47,732 nt of DNA from Rhodopirellula maiorica SM1 (GCF_000346295.1 NZ_ANOG01001062.1:1-47732); one strand, 5' to 3'; numbered from the stretch's first letter, positions 8,237 through 17,562 are shown. Translations and numbers: made by a program. The notes: a model not told the origin generated them from the sequence alone.

Positions 8237-9349
8237 ATGCAAAATACAGCCCGATCCTTTTGTTCTTGTTTGACCATCGTTTTATTGGTGGCATCCCCGT
8301 GCTCGTTTGCTGCGGACGCTGTCGTCGTGGATGCGATCGATTCCGCATCGGTCAAATCCTCGTTATTAAGCAGTGCTTCAGTACTTGTCGATTCAGTACC
8401 TAGTGATTCGGTACTCATTGAAACTCCGCTTACTGCGGACATCGCCGATTCGTCCTCGATCGAAGAATCGCTCGAGCAGGATCGTATTTGGCTGGTAAGT
8501 ACGCGGCGAATTTCACGCAGTGTTTGCTGCGCCGATTTCGAACAACCTCAGTTCTCGGTATCACGTTTGTCGCCCAATGGATGCCAAACCCCGTCGTCCA
8601 TGGATGAATACCTTGGCGAACTGCTGCCGGGTCGCCCCACCGTCGTGTATGTCCACGGTTACCGATTCACGTCGACCGAAGCAATTCGCCGAGGGTTGCG
8701 AATCCATCGCGAGATTGCATGCCGCCGCTCTACGGGCCCGATTGATTGGGTGATTTGGAGTTGGCCTAGTGCAAAGGAGAAATTCATCAGTCACGATATT
8801 CGCGAGAAAGCGAAATTCACTGACACGCAAGGGCTGTATTTAGCGTGGATGTTGAAACAGCATCTTCGCAGCGGTGTGCCATCGACTTTGATTGGTTACA
8901 GCTTTGGCGGTCGTGTCGTGACAGGTTCTCTGCATGCGTTGGCGGGCGGTTCGTTGGGCGGACGTTCGCTGCCATGCGAGCCCGTCGTCGACGCTCGCAT
9001 CGACGTCGGCTTGGTCGCCCCGGCGATCGAAAACGATTGGTTGGCTCCGCACGACTATCATGCTTTGGCAACAAGCAACATGGATCACCTGTTGCTGCTG
9101 TACAATCAAAAGGATTCGGTGCTTAAACGTTATTGGTTGCTCGATAAGGTTCGAGGCGCGATGGCGATCGGTTTTGGGCGTTTGCAGTCCTTTGCCCCAC
9201 GTGCGGACGGCAGCCGAATTTGGCTGCGAGCGCGTGAGTGTTCATCTTGGATCGGGCACACTCACGACGAACTGGACTATTATGAATGTCCTTGCCGTGC
9301 GGGCTCCGAGATGGCTCAGCTTGTCGAGGACGCATGGGTCCATCACTGA
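8237..9349 (+). CDS. Secreted alpha/beta hydrolase (DUF900-like)
   Basis: A 370-residue protein. I prefer the ATG at 8237, which places a signal peptide (SFCSCLTIVLLVASPCSFAADA) at the N-terminus, over the GTG at 8141. After a low-complexity Ser/Asp/Val linker (residues about 30-80) comes an alpha/beta-hydrolase domain: PTVVYVHGYRFTS near the oxyanion-hole strand, the nucleophile elbow LIGYSFGGRVV with Ser222, and a late WIGHTHDELDYY that can supply the catalytic His. It resembles the DUF900/esterase-like branch. Likely an exported serine hydrolase; substrate unknown. Free-standing, followed by a 259-base gap with several dyads. Confidence 0.78.
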   Translation: MQNTARSFCSCLTIVLLVASPCSFAADAVVVDAIDSASVKSSLLSSASVLVDSVPSDSVLIETPLTADIADSSSIEESLEQDRIWLVSTRRISRSVCCADFEQPQFSVSRLSPNGCQTPSSMDEYLGELLPGRPTVVYVHGYRFTSTEAIRRGLRIHREIACRRSTGPIDWVIWSWPSAKEKFISHDIREKAKFTDTQGLYLAWMLKQHLRSGVPSTLIGYSFGGRVVTGSLHALAGGSLGGRSLPCEPVVDARIDVGLVAPAIENDWLAPHDYHALATSNMDHLLLLYNQKDSVLKRYWLLDKVRGAMAIGFGRLQSFAPRADGSRIWLRARECSSWIGHTHDELDYYECPCRAGSEMAQLVEDAWVHH

Positions 9350-9366
9350 TGCAAAGGACCTTTGCA
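9350..9366. repeat. Near-perfect dyad just after the hydrolase stop
   Basis: TGCAAAGG and CCTTTGCA face each other around a single central base, starting one base after the TGA at 9347-9349. A one-base loop cannot form a tight hairpin, so as RNA it would lose the innermost pairs. As DNA it is a symmetric 17-bp site. Confidence 0.45.
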
Positions 9367-9444
9367 GGGGTGCGTCAGATCAATGCCCATCCACAATGAC
9401 ACTCGATACGGTTGGCATTTATCGCGACGCGGCGGAGTCCTGTT

Positions 9445-9473
9445 ACCTCTGCCAAACGCAGTTTGGCAGAGGT
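9445..9473 (+). terminator. Strong hairpin between hydrolase and aminotransferase genes
   Basis: Thirteen-base perfect arms, ACCTCTGCCAAAC (9445-9457) and GTTTGGCAGAGGT (9461-9473), with loop GCA. A weaker stem (CGAGCA 9474-9479 with TGCTCG 9493-9498) follows at once. The stem is as strong as a rho-independent terminator but has no T tract, so it may instead protect a 3' end or be a palindromic element. Confidence 0.5.
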
Positions 9474-9608
9474 CGAGCAGAGCCTTCGGCGATGCTCGGG
9501 TGAGGGCTGACCGAGCACGTCCGCGACACGCAACACTAGGGTGCGCGGTCGCCCCTCAACGGAACGCGGCCTCACACACACATTCCACGGACATTCACAA
9601 CTTGGTGA

Positions 9609-10571
9609 TTGGTGAGTTCAGCTAACAACACGACCGTGGATTCACTCGGTAGCGGCGATTGCGTCGCCTATTTTTGTGGCGATTGGATTCCCGCCCATTC
9701 AATGAAACTTTCGATCCATGACGTCGGATTTCGCCAAGGGGTGACGGCGGTCGAGCGGATGCGGACCTACGGCGGGCACGTCTTTCGTCTGGCGGATCAT
9801 TTAGAACGGTTTGACGCCACGACCAACTTTCTCGCAATCCATAAGCTTCCCGATCGAGCGGCGATGGTCGATTTGGTCTGTGAACTCTTAGCGAGAAACC
9901 GTGAAGCGATCGCACGACAACGCGACGTCGGCATCACGATCTTTGCGACGCCGGGAGCCGTCGGCTCGGCCGACCCCACGTTGGCATTGCATCTGAACCC
10001 GCTGAACCATTCGCTGAATCAGCAACGACAAACCCAGGGCCAATCATTGGTGATCACCGACGTGGTGCAACCTCCGGCCGCCTCGTGGCCTCGGTCGATC
10101 AAAGTCCGAAACCGTTTGCATTATTATCGTGCTGACATGTTGGCTCGATCTGCCATCCAAAAAGTCTCGTCGTATGCCGCAAATTCGGACGTGATCGGTG
10201 TCCTGGTTGACGATGACGGCAGCGTGACCGAAACGAGCATCGCCAACGTCGCGATCGTCGAAGGGCAGACGATCATCTCGCCCGAACCAGACCAGGTACT
10301 CGGCGGCATCACTCAGACGGTGATTGAGGAATTGGCTGCATCGGAATCGCTGACGTGGAAAAAAGAACGTCTATCGCCCGACCGATTTGCTGCGGCGGAC
10401 GAGATTCTGTGTATGGGGACCGATGCCGGACTGTGGTTTGCCAATTCGGTGATCGTGGCTGGAAAAAAAATCGAGTCGAAAATGACTCGCAATCCTGCGA
10501 AAATCTACCCTCTTCTGCTCGCCGGATTCGCAAAACAGACGAGCGAGCCAGCGTCGTTTGATGTATCTTAA
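9609..10571 (+). CDS. Class IV aminotransferase (PLP-dependent)
   Basis: A 320-residue fold-type IV PLP enzyme, the family of branched-chain aminotransferase (IlvE), D-amino-acid aminotransferase and aminodeoxychorismate lyase (PabC). The N-terminal SIHDVGFRQGVTAVERMRTYGGHVFRLADHLERF-like region (residues 35-69) is typical. The PLP lysine is K165 in RSIKVRNRLHYYRADMLA, and the phosphate-binding stretches TETSIANVAIVEG and VLGGITQTVIEEL follow. The start is the TTG at 9609 or the GTG at 9612; an internal ATG at 9702 would cut off the conserved N-terminus. Which reaction it runs cannot be told from sequence; the neighbours give no pathway clue. Confidence 0.85.
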   Translation: MVSSANNTTVDSLGSGDCVAYFCGDWIPAHSMKLSIHDVGFRQGVTAVERMRTYGGHVFRLADHLERFDATTNFLAIHKLPDRAAMVDLVCELLARNREAIARQRDVGITIFATPGAVGSADPTLALHLNPLNHSLNQQRQTQGQSLVITDVVQPPAASWPRSIKVRNRLHYYRADMLARSAIQKVSSYAANSDVIGVLVDDDGSVTETSIANVAIVEGQTIISPEPDQVLGGITQTVIEELAASESLTWKKERLSPDRFAAADEILCMGTDAGLWFANSVIVAGKKIESKMTRNPAKIYPLLLAGFAKQTSEPASFDVS

Positions 10572-10728
10572 CGGGCCTGGCTTACTTAACAGACATGGCT
10601 TAAAGGATCGCCGATCCCCCTTGCGGCTTCCCGGCGGGCGTGGACTCCGCAATCCCAGCCGGTATGGCGGTTGTTTTTGCCAGCGGGTGCCCTTCGTTTC
10701 CATTTTCAATCAAAGGACGACTTTTCCG

Positions 10729-11751
10729 ATGTCATCGTTTCCAAGATTCGGTTTCCCCAGATTTGGCTCGCTTGCCGCGATCGTTTTGTTATTGATTGCC
10801 GGATGTGGACGAAGCGACACACAAACCGCTGGAAATTCGTCTGGGAGTGGCGATCAAGAAACGCTTCGAATCGCGGTCATTCCTAAAGGGACGAGTCACA
10901 AGTTTTGGAAGTCCGTGCATCTCGGGGCCAAACGGGCGGCGGACGAAATCGGCAACATCGAAATCATTTGGCGCGGCCCGGTGGTAGAAGATGACACCGG
11001 CAGCCAAATCGAAGTCGTCAAAAATATGATCACGATGCAGGTCGACGGGATCGCGTTGGCGCCGAATCAAAAAGGGGGATTGGTCGATGCCGTTGATGAA
11101 GCGATTGGCGAAGGCATTCCGGTGGTGATTTTCGACAGCGGTTTGGATGAAGGCCCCGAAATCGTCAGCTACGTCGCGACCAATAATTTTAAAGGAGGCG
11201 AACTCGCCGCCGACCAGATGGCCAAAGCGATCGGCGAAAAAGGAGACGTTATCCTGCTGCGTTACTTGGCGGGCAGCGAAAGCACGGAACGACGTGAAGA
11301 GGGATTTTTGCAGGGGATCAAAAAATATCCCGACATCAAGGTCGTTTCCTCCGACGAATTTGCCGGCGCCAATGCGACCGGGTCCAAAGAAAAGGTCGAC
11401 CAATTGCTGCAAATCCATGGCAAAGATTTGAGCGGTATTTTTGCCGTCTGTGAGCCGAATGCCAACGGGACTCTCGAATCGCTTCGAAATGCGGGTTTGA
11501 ACAAAAAGGTCAAACTGATTGCCTTCGATCCAAGCGACGCATTGATCGAAGGACTGCGTGACGGATCCTGTAGCGGGATCGTGTTGCAAGACCCGATCGA
11601 AATGGGCTACCAATCGATCATGTCGTTGGTCAAGAGCATGCAAGGCGAAGAGGTTCCGGAATTTCAATCGACGGGCGAATACGTGGCGACGCCGCTGAAC
11701 ATGGACGAACCAGAAATCAAAAAACTCTTGAATCCTGAAATGGTCCAGTAG
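10729..11751 (+). CDS. Sugar ABC transporter substrate-binding lipoprotein (RbsB-like)
   Basis: Periplasmic-binding-protein type 1 of the ribose/xylose class, 340 residues. The ATG at 10729 follows an AAAGGA ribosome-binding sequence at about the right distance and gives a lipoprotein signal ending LLIAGCGRS, so it is anchored in the membrane. The domain begins LRIAVIPKGTSHKFWKSVHLGAKRAA, then IEVVKNMITMQVDGIALAPN, the family's hinge-and-lobe pattern, and ends with the C-terminal lobe segment GYQSIMSLVKSMQGEEVP. The longer frame from 10558 lacks any signal at its start. First gene of a three-gene importer; the ligand could be ribose, another sugar or a nucleoside. No kinase or LacI regulator lies alongside. 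Confidence 0.9.
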   Translation: MSSFPRFGFPRFGSLAAIVLLLIAGCGRSDTQTAGNSSGSGDQETLRIAVIPKGTSHKFWKSVHLGAKRAADEIGNIEIIWRGPVVEDDTGSQIEVVKNMITMQVDGIALAPNQKGGLVDAVDEAIGEGIPVVIFDSGLDEGPEIVSYVATNNFKGGELAADQMAKAIGEKGDVILLRYLAGSESTERREEGFLQGIKKYPDIKVVSSDEFAGANATGSKEKVDQLLQIHGKDLSGIFAVCEPNANGTLESLRNAGLNKKVKLIAFDPSDALIEGLRDGSCSGIVLQDPIEMGYQSIMSLVKSMQGEEVPEFQSTGEYVATPLNMDEPEIKKLLNPEMVQ

Positions 11752-13263
11752 ATGACCGCGCCGCTGCTAGAAATCCAAGGAATCAGTAAACGCTTTGGTC
11801 CCACGATTGCGTTGAACAATGTATCGCTGTCGGTGTATGGCGGTGAAGTGTTGGCGTTGATCGGCGAAAACGGTGCCGGCAAAAGCACGCTGCTGAAAAC
11901 GCTCAGCGGTGCCCATCTTGCCGACAGCGGAACGATGTCGATCGATGGCAAACCGTATTGTCCGAGCGGTCCGCATGACGCTCGCACACGCGGTGTGGCG
12001 ATGATCTATCAAGAGCTGAATTTGGCGCCCGACTTGAGCGTCGAAGACAACATCTTGTTGGGACATCGCGGCAGCGGCGGCGGTTTGCTGATGCGGTCGA
12101 CGCAGCGCGACAAGGTGACCAAGATCCTGGCGACGGTCGGATTGTCAGGATTGGATCCCAAAGCGATCGTCGGCGAACAATCGGTTGCGACGCAACAATT
12201 GATCGAGATTGCACGGGCCTTGGCCAGTGATGCGAGAATCATCCTGTTCGACGAACCGACCAGCTCGCTGCCGCAAAAAGACGTCGCTCGGTTGTTCGAG
12301 ATCATCAACACACTGAAGCAATCCGGCTACGGGATTGTTTACATCAGCCACTTTCTCGAAGAAGTTCGCGAGGTAGCCGATCGCTACTCGGTGTTGCGTG
12401 ATGGTAACAATGTCGGATCGGGGATGATCGACGACATCACGGACGATCAAATCATTTCGCTGATGGTCGGCCGCGACGTCGAGGATCTCTATCCGGTCGT
12501 TCCGCACACGATCGGCGAACCGTGGGTCGATGTCAACGAATTGACAGGATCGCCGTATCCGCAGCAAGTGAATTTGTCACTTCGGCGGGGCGAAATTTTT
12601 GGCGTGGCCGGTTTGGTCGGATCGGGTCGCACTGAACTGCTGCGGTCGATCTTCGGGCTGGATGTCATGGATGCCGGATCAGTCTGTGTCGCCGGAAAAA
12701 AAATCAAAGACACCATCCCGGCTCGGATGAAAGCTGGTTTCGGGATGCTTTCGGAAGATCGCAAACGAGAAGGACTGGCCCAAGAACTATCGATCATCGA
12801 AAACACGACACTGGGTTCACTTGCACCGTATACCACGTTCGGCTTTCTGAATTTGCGGCGGCGGTCGGCGGTGGCAACGGAATTGATGAAACGGGTCGAG
12901 GTCAAGGCGGTTTCAGGGCACCAACAGGTCTCGGATCTTTCCGGCGGCAATCAACAAAAGGTCGCGATCGCACGGATCCTGCATCAAAAGGCCGACATTC
13001 TGTTGCTGGACGAACCGACCAAAGGGATCGACGTCGGGACCAAGGCCGAGATTTATCGTATGATGGGGGAATTGGCGGCAGCAGGCAAAACGGTGGTCTT
13101 TGTCAGTTCGTACCTGCCCGAGTTGTTGTCGGTTTGTGACCGCATCGGAGTAATGTCTCGAGGCGAGCTTCGCGAAACTCGCGACGCCAAAGATTGGACC
13201 GAAGACGATATCATGACCGCCGCGATCAGCAGCGACGAATCGCACGAAGCGCCCGCTAGCTAG
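11752..13263 (+). CDS. Sugar ABC transporter double ATPase (RbsA-like)
   Basis: A 503-residue cytoplasmic ATPase with two ABC domains, as in RbsA/MglA/XylG. The first has an intact Walker A (GENGAGKST), a divergent signature region around SVATQQLIEIARAL, and Walker B ILFDEPTSSL. The second has the degenerate P-loop GLVGSGRTEL usual for this family but a clear LSGGNQQKVAIARIL signature and LLLDEPTKGID. It starts on the base after the binding-protein stop (ATG at 11752 right after TAG), so the two are co-translated. It powers uptake through the permease encoded next. The end carries a repeated CGCTAGCTAG around the stop codon. Confidence 0.94.
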   Translation: MTAPLLEIQGISKRFGPTIALNNVSLSVYGGEVLALIGENGAGKSTLLKTLSGAHLADSGTMSIDGKPYCPSGPHDARTRGVAMIYQELNLAPDLSVEDNILLGHRGSGGGLLMRSTQRDKVTKILATVGLSGLDPKAIVGEQSVATQQLIEIARALASDARIILFDEPTSSLPQKDVARLFEIINTLKQSGYGIVYISHFLEEVREVADRYSVLRDGNNVGSGMIDDITDDQIISLMVGRDVEDLYPVVPHTIGEPWVDVNELTGSPYPQQVNLSLRRGEIFGVAGLVGSGRTELLRSIFGLDVMDAGSVCVAGKKIKDTIPARMKAGFGMLSEDRKREGLAQELSIIENTTLGSLAPYTTFGFLNLRRRSAVATELMKRVEVKAVSGHQQVSDLSGGNQQKVAIARILHQKADILLLDEPTKGIDVGTKAEIYRMMGELAAAGKTVVFVSSYLPELLSVCDRIGVMSRGELRETRDAKDWTEDDIMTAAISSDESHEAPAS

Positions 13264-13328
13264 TAACAACGCTAGCTAGAAATCATTGCCGCGCGTCTTA
13301 TTTACCAACGTCTGAACATTTTCTGCAA

Positions 13329-14384
13329 ATGCTTAAAAAGTTATTCCGCTCTCAACTTGGTCCGCTCTTCGCCCTGTTGGTCATCGTCCTTTTATTCACG
13401 TTGGCGGACTACGCGTTCAGCGAAGGCTATTTCTTTTCGGCACGCAACTTTCGCGTGATCATGAGCTCGGCGTCTTTGATTGCGGTGCCCGCGTTCGGAA
13501 TGACCATCATCATCATCGCAGGCGGTATTGATTTGTCCGCTGGCACGGCGTTGACGCTGAGCGGCACCGTGTTGGCACTGTTATTGAAAAACTCGACGGT
13601 TGCCGCGGGTGATCCCGGATTTGCCTGGACCATGTGTCTGGCGTTGGCGGCAACGGTATTCACCGGCGCTCTCTGCGGATTTCTCAATGGCGGTTTGATC
13701 AGCGCGACCAAAGTCGTCCCGTTCATCGTCACGCTTGGCACGATGACAATCTTTCTAGGCGTCGGCCAAATCATTGCCAGCGAATCGACGGTGTACGCGC
13801 CGAAAGAAAATATTCCGGTTTGGTTGCGGTATCTGTGTTACACCGGATCCAACGGCGACAACTATTTGATCTCGGGGCTTCCGATTTCGACCAGCGTTAT
13901 CATTGCCGCCGTGCTGGCGATCTTGGTCGATTTGTTGATGCGGTTCTCAGTATTTGGACGCAATGTGTTTGCCATCGGTTCGAGCGAATCGACGGCTCGA
14001 TTGTGTGGCATCAATGTGCCATGGACGGTGGTCGCGGTTTACACGCTGTCGGGTTTCTTTGTTGCGATTGGCGGGCTGCTCTATTTTGCCGACGTCAAAA
14101 ATGGCAACCCCAGTGACGGCAGCGGCAAAGAACTCGAGATTATCGCCGCGGTGGTGCTTGGCGGAGGAAGTCTTAGCGGCGGACGAGGCTCGATTTTTGG
14201 AACGTTGGTCGGCGCGTTGATCATCACTGTGATCCGCAGCGGATGTTCGCAATTGTCGATCCCAAATACCTACACGCACATCATTATCGGCGGCATCATC
14301 ATCGTAGCGGTGATCGTTGACCAACTGCGTCATGGATCCCCCGAGTGGTTTTTCCGAATGTTGCCAAAATCCGATGATCGGTAA
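13329..14384 (+). CDS. Sugar ABC transporter permease (RbsC-like)
   Basis: A 351-residue inner-membrane permease of the ribose/xylose/galactose class with eight to ten hydrophobic segments. The family's signature loop is present: GGIDLSAGTALTLSG near residue 65, FVTLGTMTIFLGVG-like sequence in the middle, then GRNVFAIGSSESTARLCGINV and GGGSLSGGRGSIFGTLVGALI in the second half. It lies 65 bases after the ATPase gene and completes the importer. The insertion between residues about 150 and 185 is slightly longer than in RbsC of enterics. Substrate not predictable. Confidence 0.92.
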   Translation: MLKKLFRSQLGPLFALLVIVLLFTLADYAFSEGYFFSARNFRVIMSSASLIAVPAFGMTIIIIAGGIDLSAGTALTLSGTVLALLLKNSTVAAGDPGFAWTMCLALAATVFTGALCGFLNGGLISATKVVPFIVTLGTMTIFLGVGQIIASESTVYAPKENIPVWLRYLCYTGSNGDNYLISGLPISTSVIIAAVLAILVDLLMRFSVFGRNVFAIGSSESTARLCGINVPWTVVAVYTLSGFFVAIGGLLYFADVKNGNPSDGSGKELEIIAAVVLGGGSLSGGRGSIFGTLVGALIITVIRSGCSQLSIPNTYTHIIIGGIIIVAVIVDQLRHGSPEWFFRMLPKSDDR

Positions 14385-14462
14385 AATAGAGATGGCGTCG
14401 ATGGGTGAATAACTTTAGCGCGCCCTGAGTGGGTCGAGAGTGTGCCGTGGTTTCTGAGCGTT

Positions 14463-14509
14463 AGGCCGGAGGCCGACACAGTGGCAGCGAGTGTGTCGCC
14501 CGCTGGCCT
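14463..14509. repeat. Two-tier imperfect hairpin after the permease gene
   Basis: Inner arms CGACACA (14474-14480) and TGTGTCG (14492-14498) and outer arms AGGCC (14463-14467) and GGCCT (14505-14509), with unpaired bases between, followed by an A-rich run. It lies in the 196-base gap before the MlaD-like gene. It may end the importer transcript or be a copy of a dispersed intergenic repeat; no second copy was seen in this window. Confidence 0.4.
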
Positions 14510-14580
14510 GAAAAAAAAGAACCGCTCGCAACTTCGATACGATAACCGCGTGTTCCTCTTCAAAGGCAATTTTCAGCTCC

Positions 14581-15891
14581 GTGAATCGAACCCGCAAACG
14601 CATTGCTGGAGTGTTGTTTTGGATCGCCACATCGGTGGTGACGGTGGTTGCGATCGCGCGGGTCAATTCGCCAATACAAACTCGCTCGGACGAACCTCAT
14701 CGGACTCCGCTTGTTCGTTATCTCACATCGAACCCCACTCGAGTCAGCGCGATTGACCTTTCTGGTCGATTGCGACAATACGATCCCGTTTTCTTGATGG
14801 GCTCGAGCGGTGAGTACCGGCAAGTCGGGCATGTGGTTGATCGCACCCCCGATCCCTCGGTCCCGATCACGGAACCGCCGAGTGTTACGATCGCTTGGTA
14901 CGATCCCCGTTTTGCCGCCCACGAAGTTCAATTTGTCCAACATCACAACGACGGACGACTCGAGGACGTTGCTAAATTGATGTTGCCTGAACAGAAACGA
15001 GAACGGATTCGTCAACAACTCGCTGACGCGATGCGGTTGTATGGAGACGAGTTTTCGCTTGCCTTCAAACCATTGGTTCAACAGTCGATTCAGCAATCAT
15101 TGCCGGTGATTGAGTCCGAATTGCAACGGTCGATCGCTCGTCATCGCGGTGACATTGATGCGTTGGCAAAACGTTGGAACGACGAAGTGGTCCGCCAACG
15201 ATTGATTCCGTTGGCACGGCAAGAGATCATGCCGATCGTCAAAGAACACGGCGGTCCGACAGCGGAAAAGATTGGCCACGAGGTTTGGGAACGCGCGTCG
15301 CTGTGGCGGTTTGGTTGGCGTGCCGTCTATGATCGTACGCCGCTGCCCGAACAAAATTTGCTGAACGAAGAGTGGCAACGGTTTGTACAAAAGGACGTCG
15401 GACCGGTGCTGGAGCGAAACATGGACGAAATTGTTGCGTCCGTGCAAAAAATTCTGGTACAAACGGCAGCCAACCCAGTCGTCCGAGGCGAGTTGGCGGA
15501 TGTTGCCAATGACATTGCCCGAGACCCCGAGGCACAGCAACTCGTCAAAGATATCCTTCGCGAAACTCTGGTCGACAACCAACGTCTGCGTCAAGTTTGG
15601 TCCGAGGTTTGGCAGAGCGAAGAAGCACGCCGCGCGATCGATATGGCGTCGCGACGAATGGAACCGGTCCTGCGAAAAATCGGTGATGAACTGTTTGGCA
15701 CGCAAGACGAAGGGATCGATCCCGCGTTTGCCTTGGTGCTGCGAAATCAAATTTTTGGCAAAGACCGCCGCTGGATCATTGCGACACCAAATCAAGCTCC
15801 TCAGGATGCTTCACAACCACGCGTGATTCCGGTCTCGAGTCAATGGATGGCGTATCCGATCGTGTATCTTGCGGAAAAGGACGCCAAGTGA
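14581..15891 (+). CDS. MlaD/MCE-like membrane-anchored protein
   Basis: A 436-residue protein with one N-terminal membrane anchor (AGVLFWIATSVVTVVAIA). Residues about 40-105 (RVSAIDLSGRLRQYDPVFLMG ... VGHVVDRTP) resemble the beta-barrel MCE domain of MlaD, which handles phospholipids in the periplasm; the match is weak and rests partly on context. The rest is a long helical region (residues 120-400) as in extended MCE proteins, which form tubes reaching across the periplasm. The start is GTG at 14581. Its stop overlaps the start of the fused ABC transporter gene (GTGA), so the two proteins are probably made in fixed ratio as one lipid-transport complex. Alternative: an unrelated anchored helical protein. 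Confidence 0.6.
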   Translation: MNRTRKRIAGVLFWIATSVVTVVAIARVNSPIQTRSDEPHRTPLVRYLTSNPTRVSAIDLSGRLRQYDPVFLMGSSGEYRQVGHVVDRTPDPSVPITEPPSVTIAWYDPRFAAHEVQFVQHHNDGRLEDVAKLMLPEQKRERIRQQLADAMRLYGDEFSLAFKPLVQQSIQQSLPVIESELQRSIARHRGDIDALAKRWNDEVVRQRLIPLARQEIMPIVKEHGGPTAEKIGHEVWERASLWRFGWRAVYDRTPLPEQNLLNEEWQRFVQKDVGPVLERNMDEIVASVQKILVQTAANPVVRGELADVANDIARDPEAQQLVKDILRETLVDNQRLRQVWSEVWQSEEARRAIDMASRRMEPVLRKIGDELFGTQDEGIDPAFALVLRNQIFGKDRRWIIATPNQAPQDASQPRVIPVSSQWMAYPIVYLAEKDAK

Positions 15892-17510
15892 GTCTCGACA
15901 TGGAAACCGATCCGCTCGCGGAATCCGACGATGGATTGCCGCTGCGATTGATCGATCTGCAGATCCAAGTCGCCGATCGCGTGTTAATTCGCGATACATC
16001 GTTGACGATTCCTGCAGGAAAAATCACCGTCATCGTTGGCGCCAGCGGTGCGGGAAAATCGGTCTTGCTGCGAACACTGGCCGGATTGATCGGTCGCGAT
16101 CACGAGGCGATTTCATGGCAAGGCAGCATTGCGATTGGACACGACGATTCTCCACAAACTCGGCGTGCTGGGTTGTTAACCCGCGTCGGCATTGTGTTTC
16201 AACAATTTGCATTGTTCGACGAATTGTCGCCGACGTCCAATGTTCAATTTGCCATCGACCATCGCAGCGATCCATCGACACCGCCGTCGCAATCAGCTCG
16301 AGCTTGGGTCGACGAACTCGGCGTCCCCGCGCATACGTCGGTTGCCGCGCTCAGCGGCGGCCAGAAACAGCGTTTGGCGATCGCTCGGACGCTTGCCGCC
16401 GCGCCCGACATTCTGCTGTACGACGAACCGACCAGCGGGCTTGATTCCGCCAGCGGACGTAAAGTCGCCGAATTGATTCGGCATACTCAAACGATTCACC
16501 GCACCACCAGCATCGTCGTCACGCATGATTATTTGACCCTGCTGCCGATCGCCGATGAAGTGCTGTTGCTCGATTCGCAAACCAGTCGATTGGTGCGAAT
16601 TGAAAAGGAACAATGGGATCAAATCCCCACGCGGATGCAGCCGGTTGCGCTTGCCGATACCGCCGTCGACGACGAAACAGCGACACGAATGTCACGCTTG
16701 GCAAACCTCGCTCGCCGAAGCGTGGACGATTTTTTTACCACGACCGGATCGGCGATTTGGACTGCGATCTGTTTGCCGTTTGAGCTGCGTCCCTATTTCC
16801 CCCACTTTCGCTGGGGGATGCGTTTTGTCCTGCACTACTTGCGTCTGGTGGGCGGTCCGTCGGCTTGGTTTTATCTGATCTTGGCAGGGATGATCATCGG
16901 ATTTACCAGCACTTATTTCACGTTTGAATTCCTGCCTTTCCAAGCCTACACGCAGCCGCTGTTGATCGATGAATTACTGGCTTCGATTGGTTTTGCGTTG
17001 TACCGTATTCTGGTGCCTGTGTTGGCAACCATTTTGATTGCTGCACGCTGTGGTGCCGCTGTCGCCGCCGACGTCGGGGTGAAGCGGTACGGCGGTCAAG
17101 TCGATGCACTGCAAACGCTCGGTGTCAAACCGCGAACGTATTTGTTGCTGCCAATCGTGATCGCGTTTGTGATCGCCACGCCGATGTTGGAATGGATGTC
17201 GCTAAGTGCCGCGAAGATGATTAGTTTGGTGACGTTCCTGGCTACCCATCCCAACGAAGGTCCCTATTTCTGGCAGCAGAACTTTTATCGCAATCTCGTC
17301 CCGATCGAAGGTGCGTTGCTGCGAGGTTGGCGATGGGTGTTGGCCAAGAACCTGATCTGTGGATTTGGGATCGCCTGTATTGCCTATTATCAGGGTCTGG
17401 CCCCCAAAAAGTCGGCCAACGACGTCAGCGGCGCGATCACGTCGACCGTGCTGTGGACGACGCTGTATGTGTTGATCGTGCATTTCGTGACAGCGTTGAT
17501 CGAATTTTAG
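15888..17510 (+). CDS. Fused Mla-type ABC ATPase and permease (MlaF-MlaE)
   Basis: One 540-residue polypeptide combining the two inner-membrane parts of a lipid ABC transporter. Residues 20-260 are an MlaF-like ATPase: Walker A GASGAGKS (51-58), signature ALSGGQKQRLAIART, Walker B ILLYDEPTSGLD and switch His in VVTHDYLTLL. Residues about 285-540 are an MlaE-like permease with hydrophobic segments and the family loop ILIAARCGAAVAADVG ... KRYGGQVDALQTLGV. I place the start at GTG 15888, overlapping the upstream stop as GTGA, rather than the ATG at 15843. MlaF and MlaE are separate proteins in most bacteria. Likely role: phospholipid movement between inner and outer membranes. No MlaC or MlaA homologue is adjacent. 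Confidence 0.85.
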   Translation: MSLDMETDPLAESDDGLPLRLIDLQIQVADRVLIRDTSLTIPAGKITVIVGASGAGKSVLLRTLAGLIGRDHEAISWQGSIAIGHDDSPQTRRAGLLTRVGIVFQQFALFDELSPTSNVQFAIDHRSDPSTPPSQSARAWVDELGVPAHTSVAALSGGQKQRLAIARTLAAAPDILLYDEPTSGLDSASGRKVAELIRHTQTIHRTTSIVVTHDYLTLLPIADEVLLLDSQTSRLVRIEKEQWDQIPTRMQPVALADTAVDDETATRMSRLANLARRSVDDFFTTTGSAIWTAICLPFELRPYFPHFRWGMRFVLHYLRLVGGPSAWFYLILAGMIIGFTSTYFTFEFLPFQAYTQPLLIDELLASIGFALYRILVPVLATILIAARCGAAVAADVGVKRYGGQVDALQTLGVKPRTYLLLPIVIAFVIATPMLEWMSLSAAKMISLVTFLATHPNEGPYFWQQNFYRNLVPIEGALLRGWRWVLAKNLICGFGIACIAYYQGLAPKKSANDVSGAITSTVLWTTLYVLIVHFVTALIEF

Positions 17511-17562
17511 GATCCCAAGGGCTCGTTTCCCGGCGACTGGATTTTCGATTACAATTCGCAAC

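Noticed and set aside
10789-11667. A 292-residue minus-strand frame opposite the RbsB-like gene
   Set aside because: Antisense shadow; the plus frame has a signal peptide, ribosome-binding sequence and clear binding-protein motifs.
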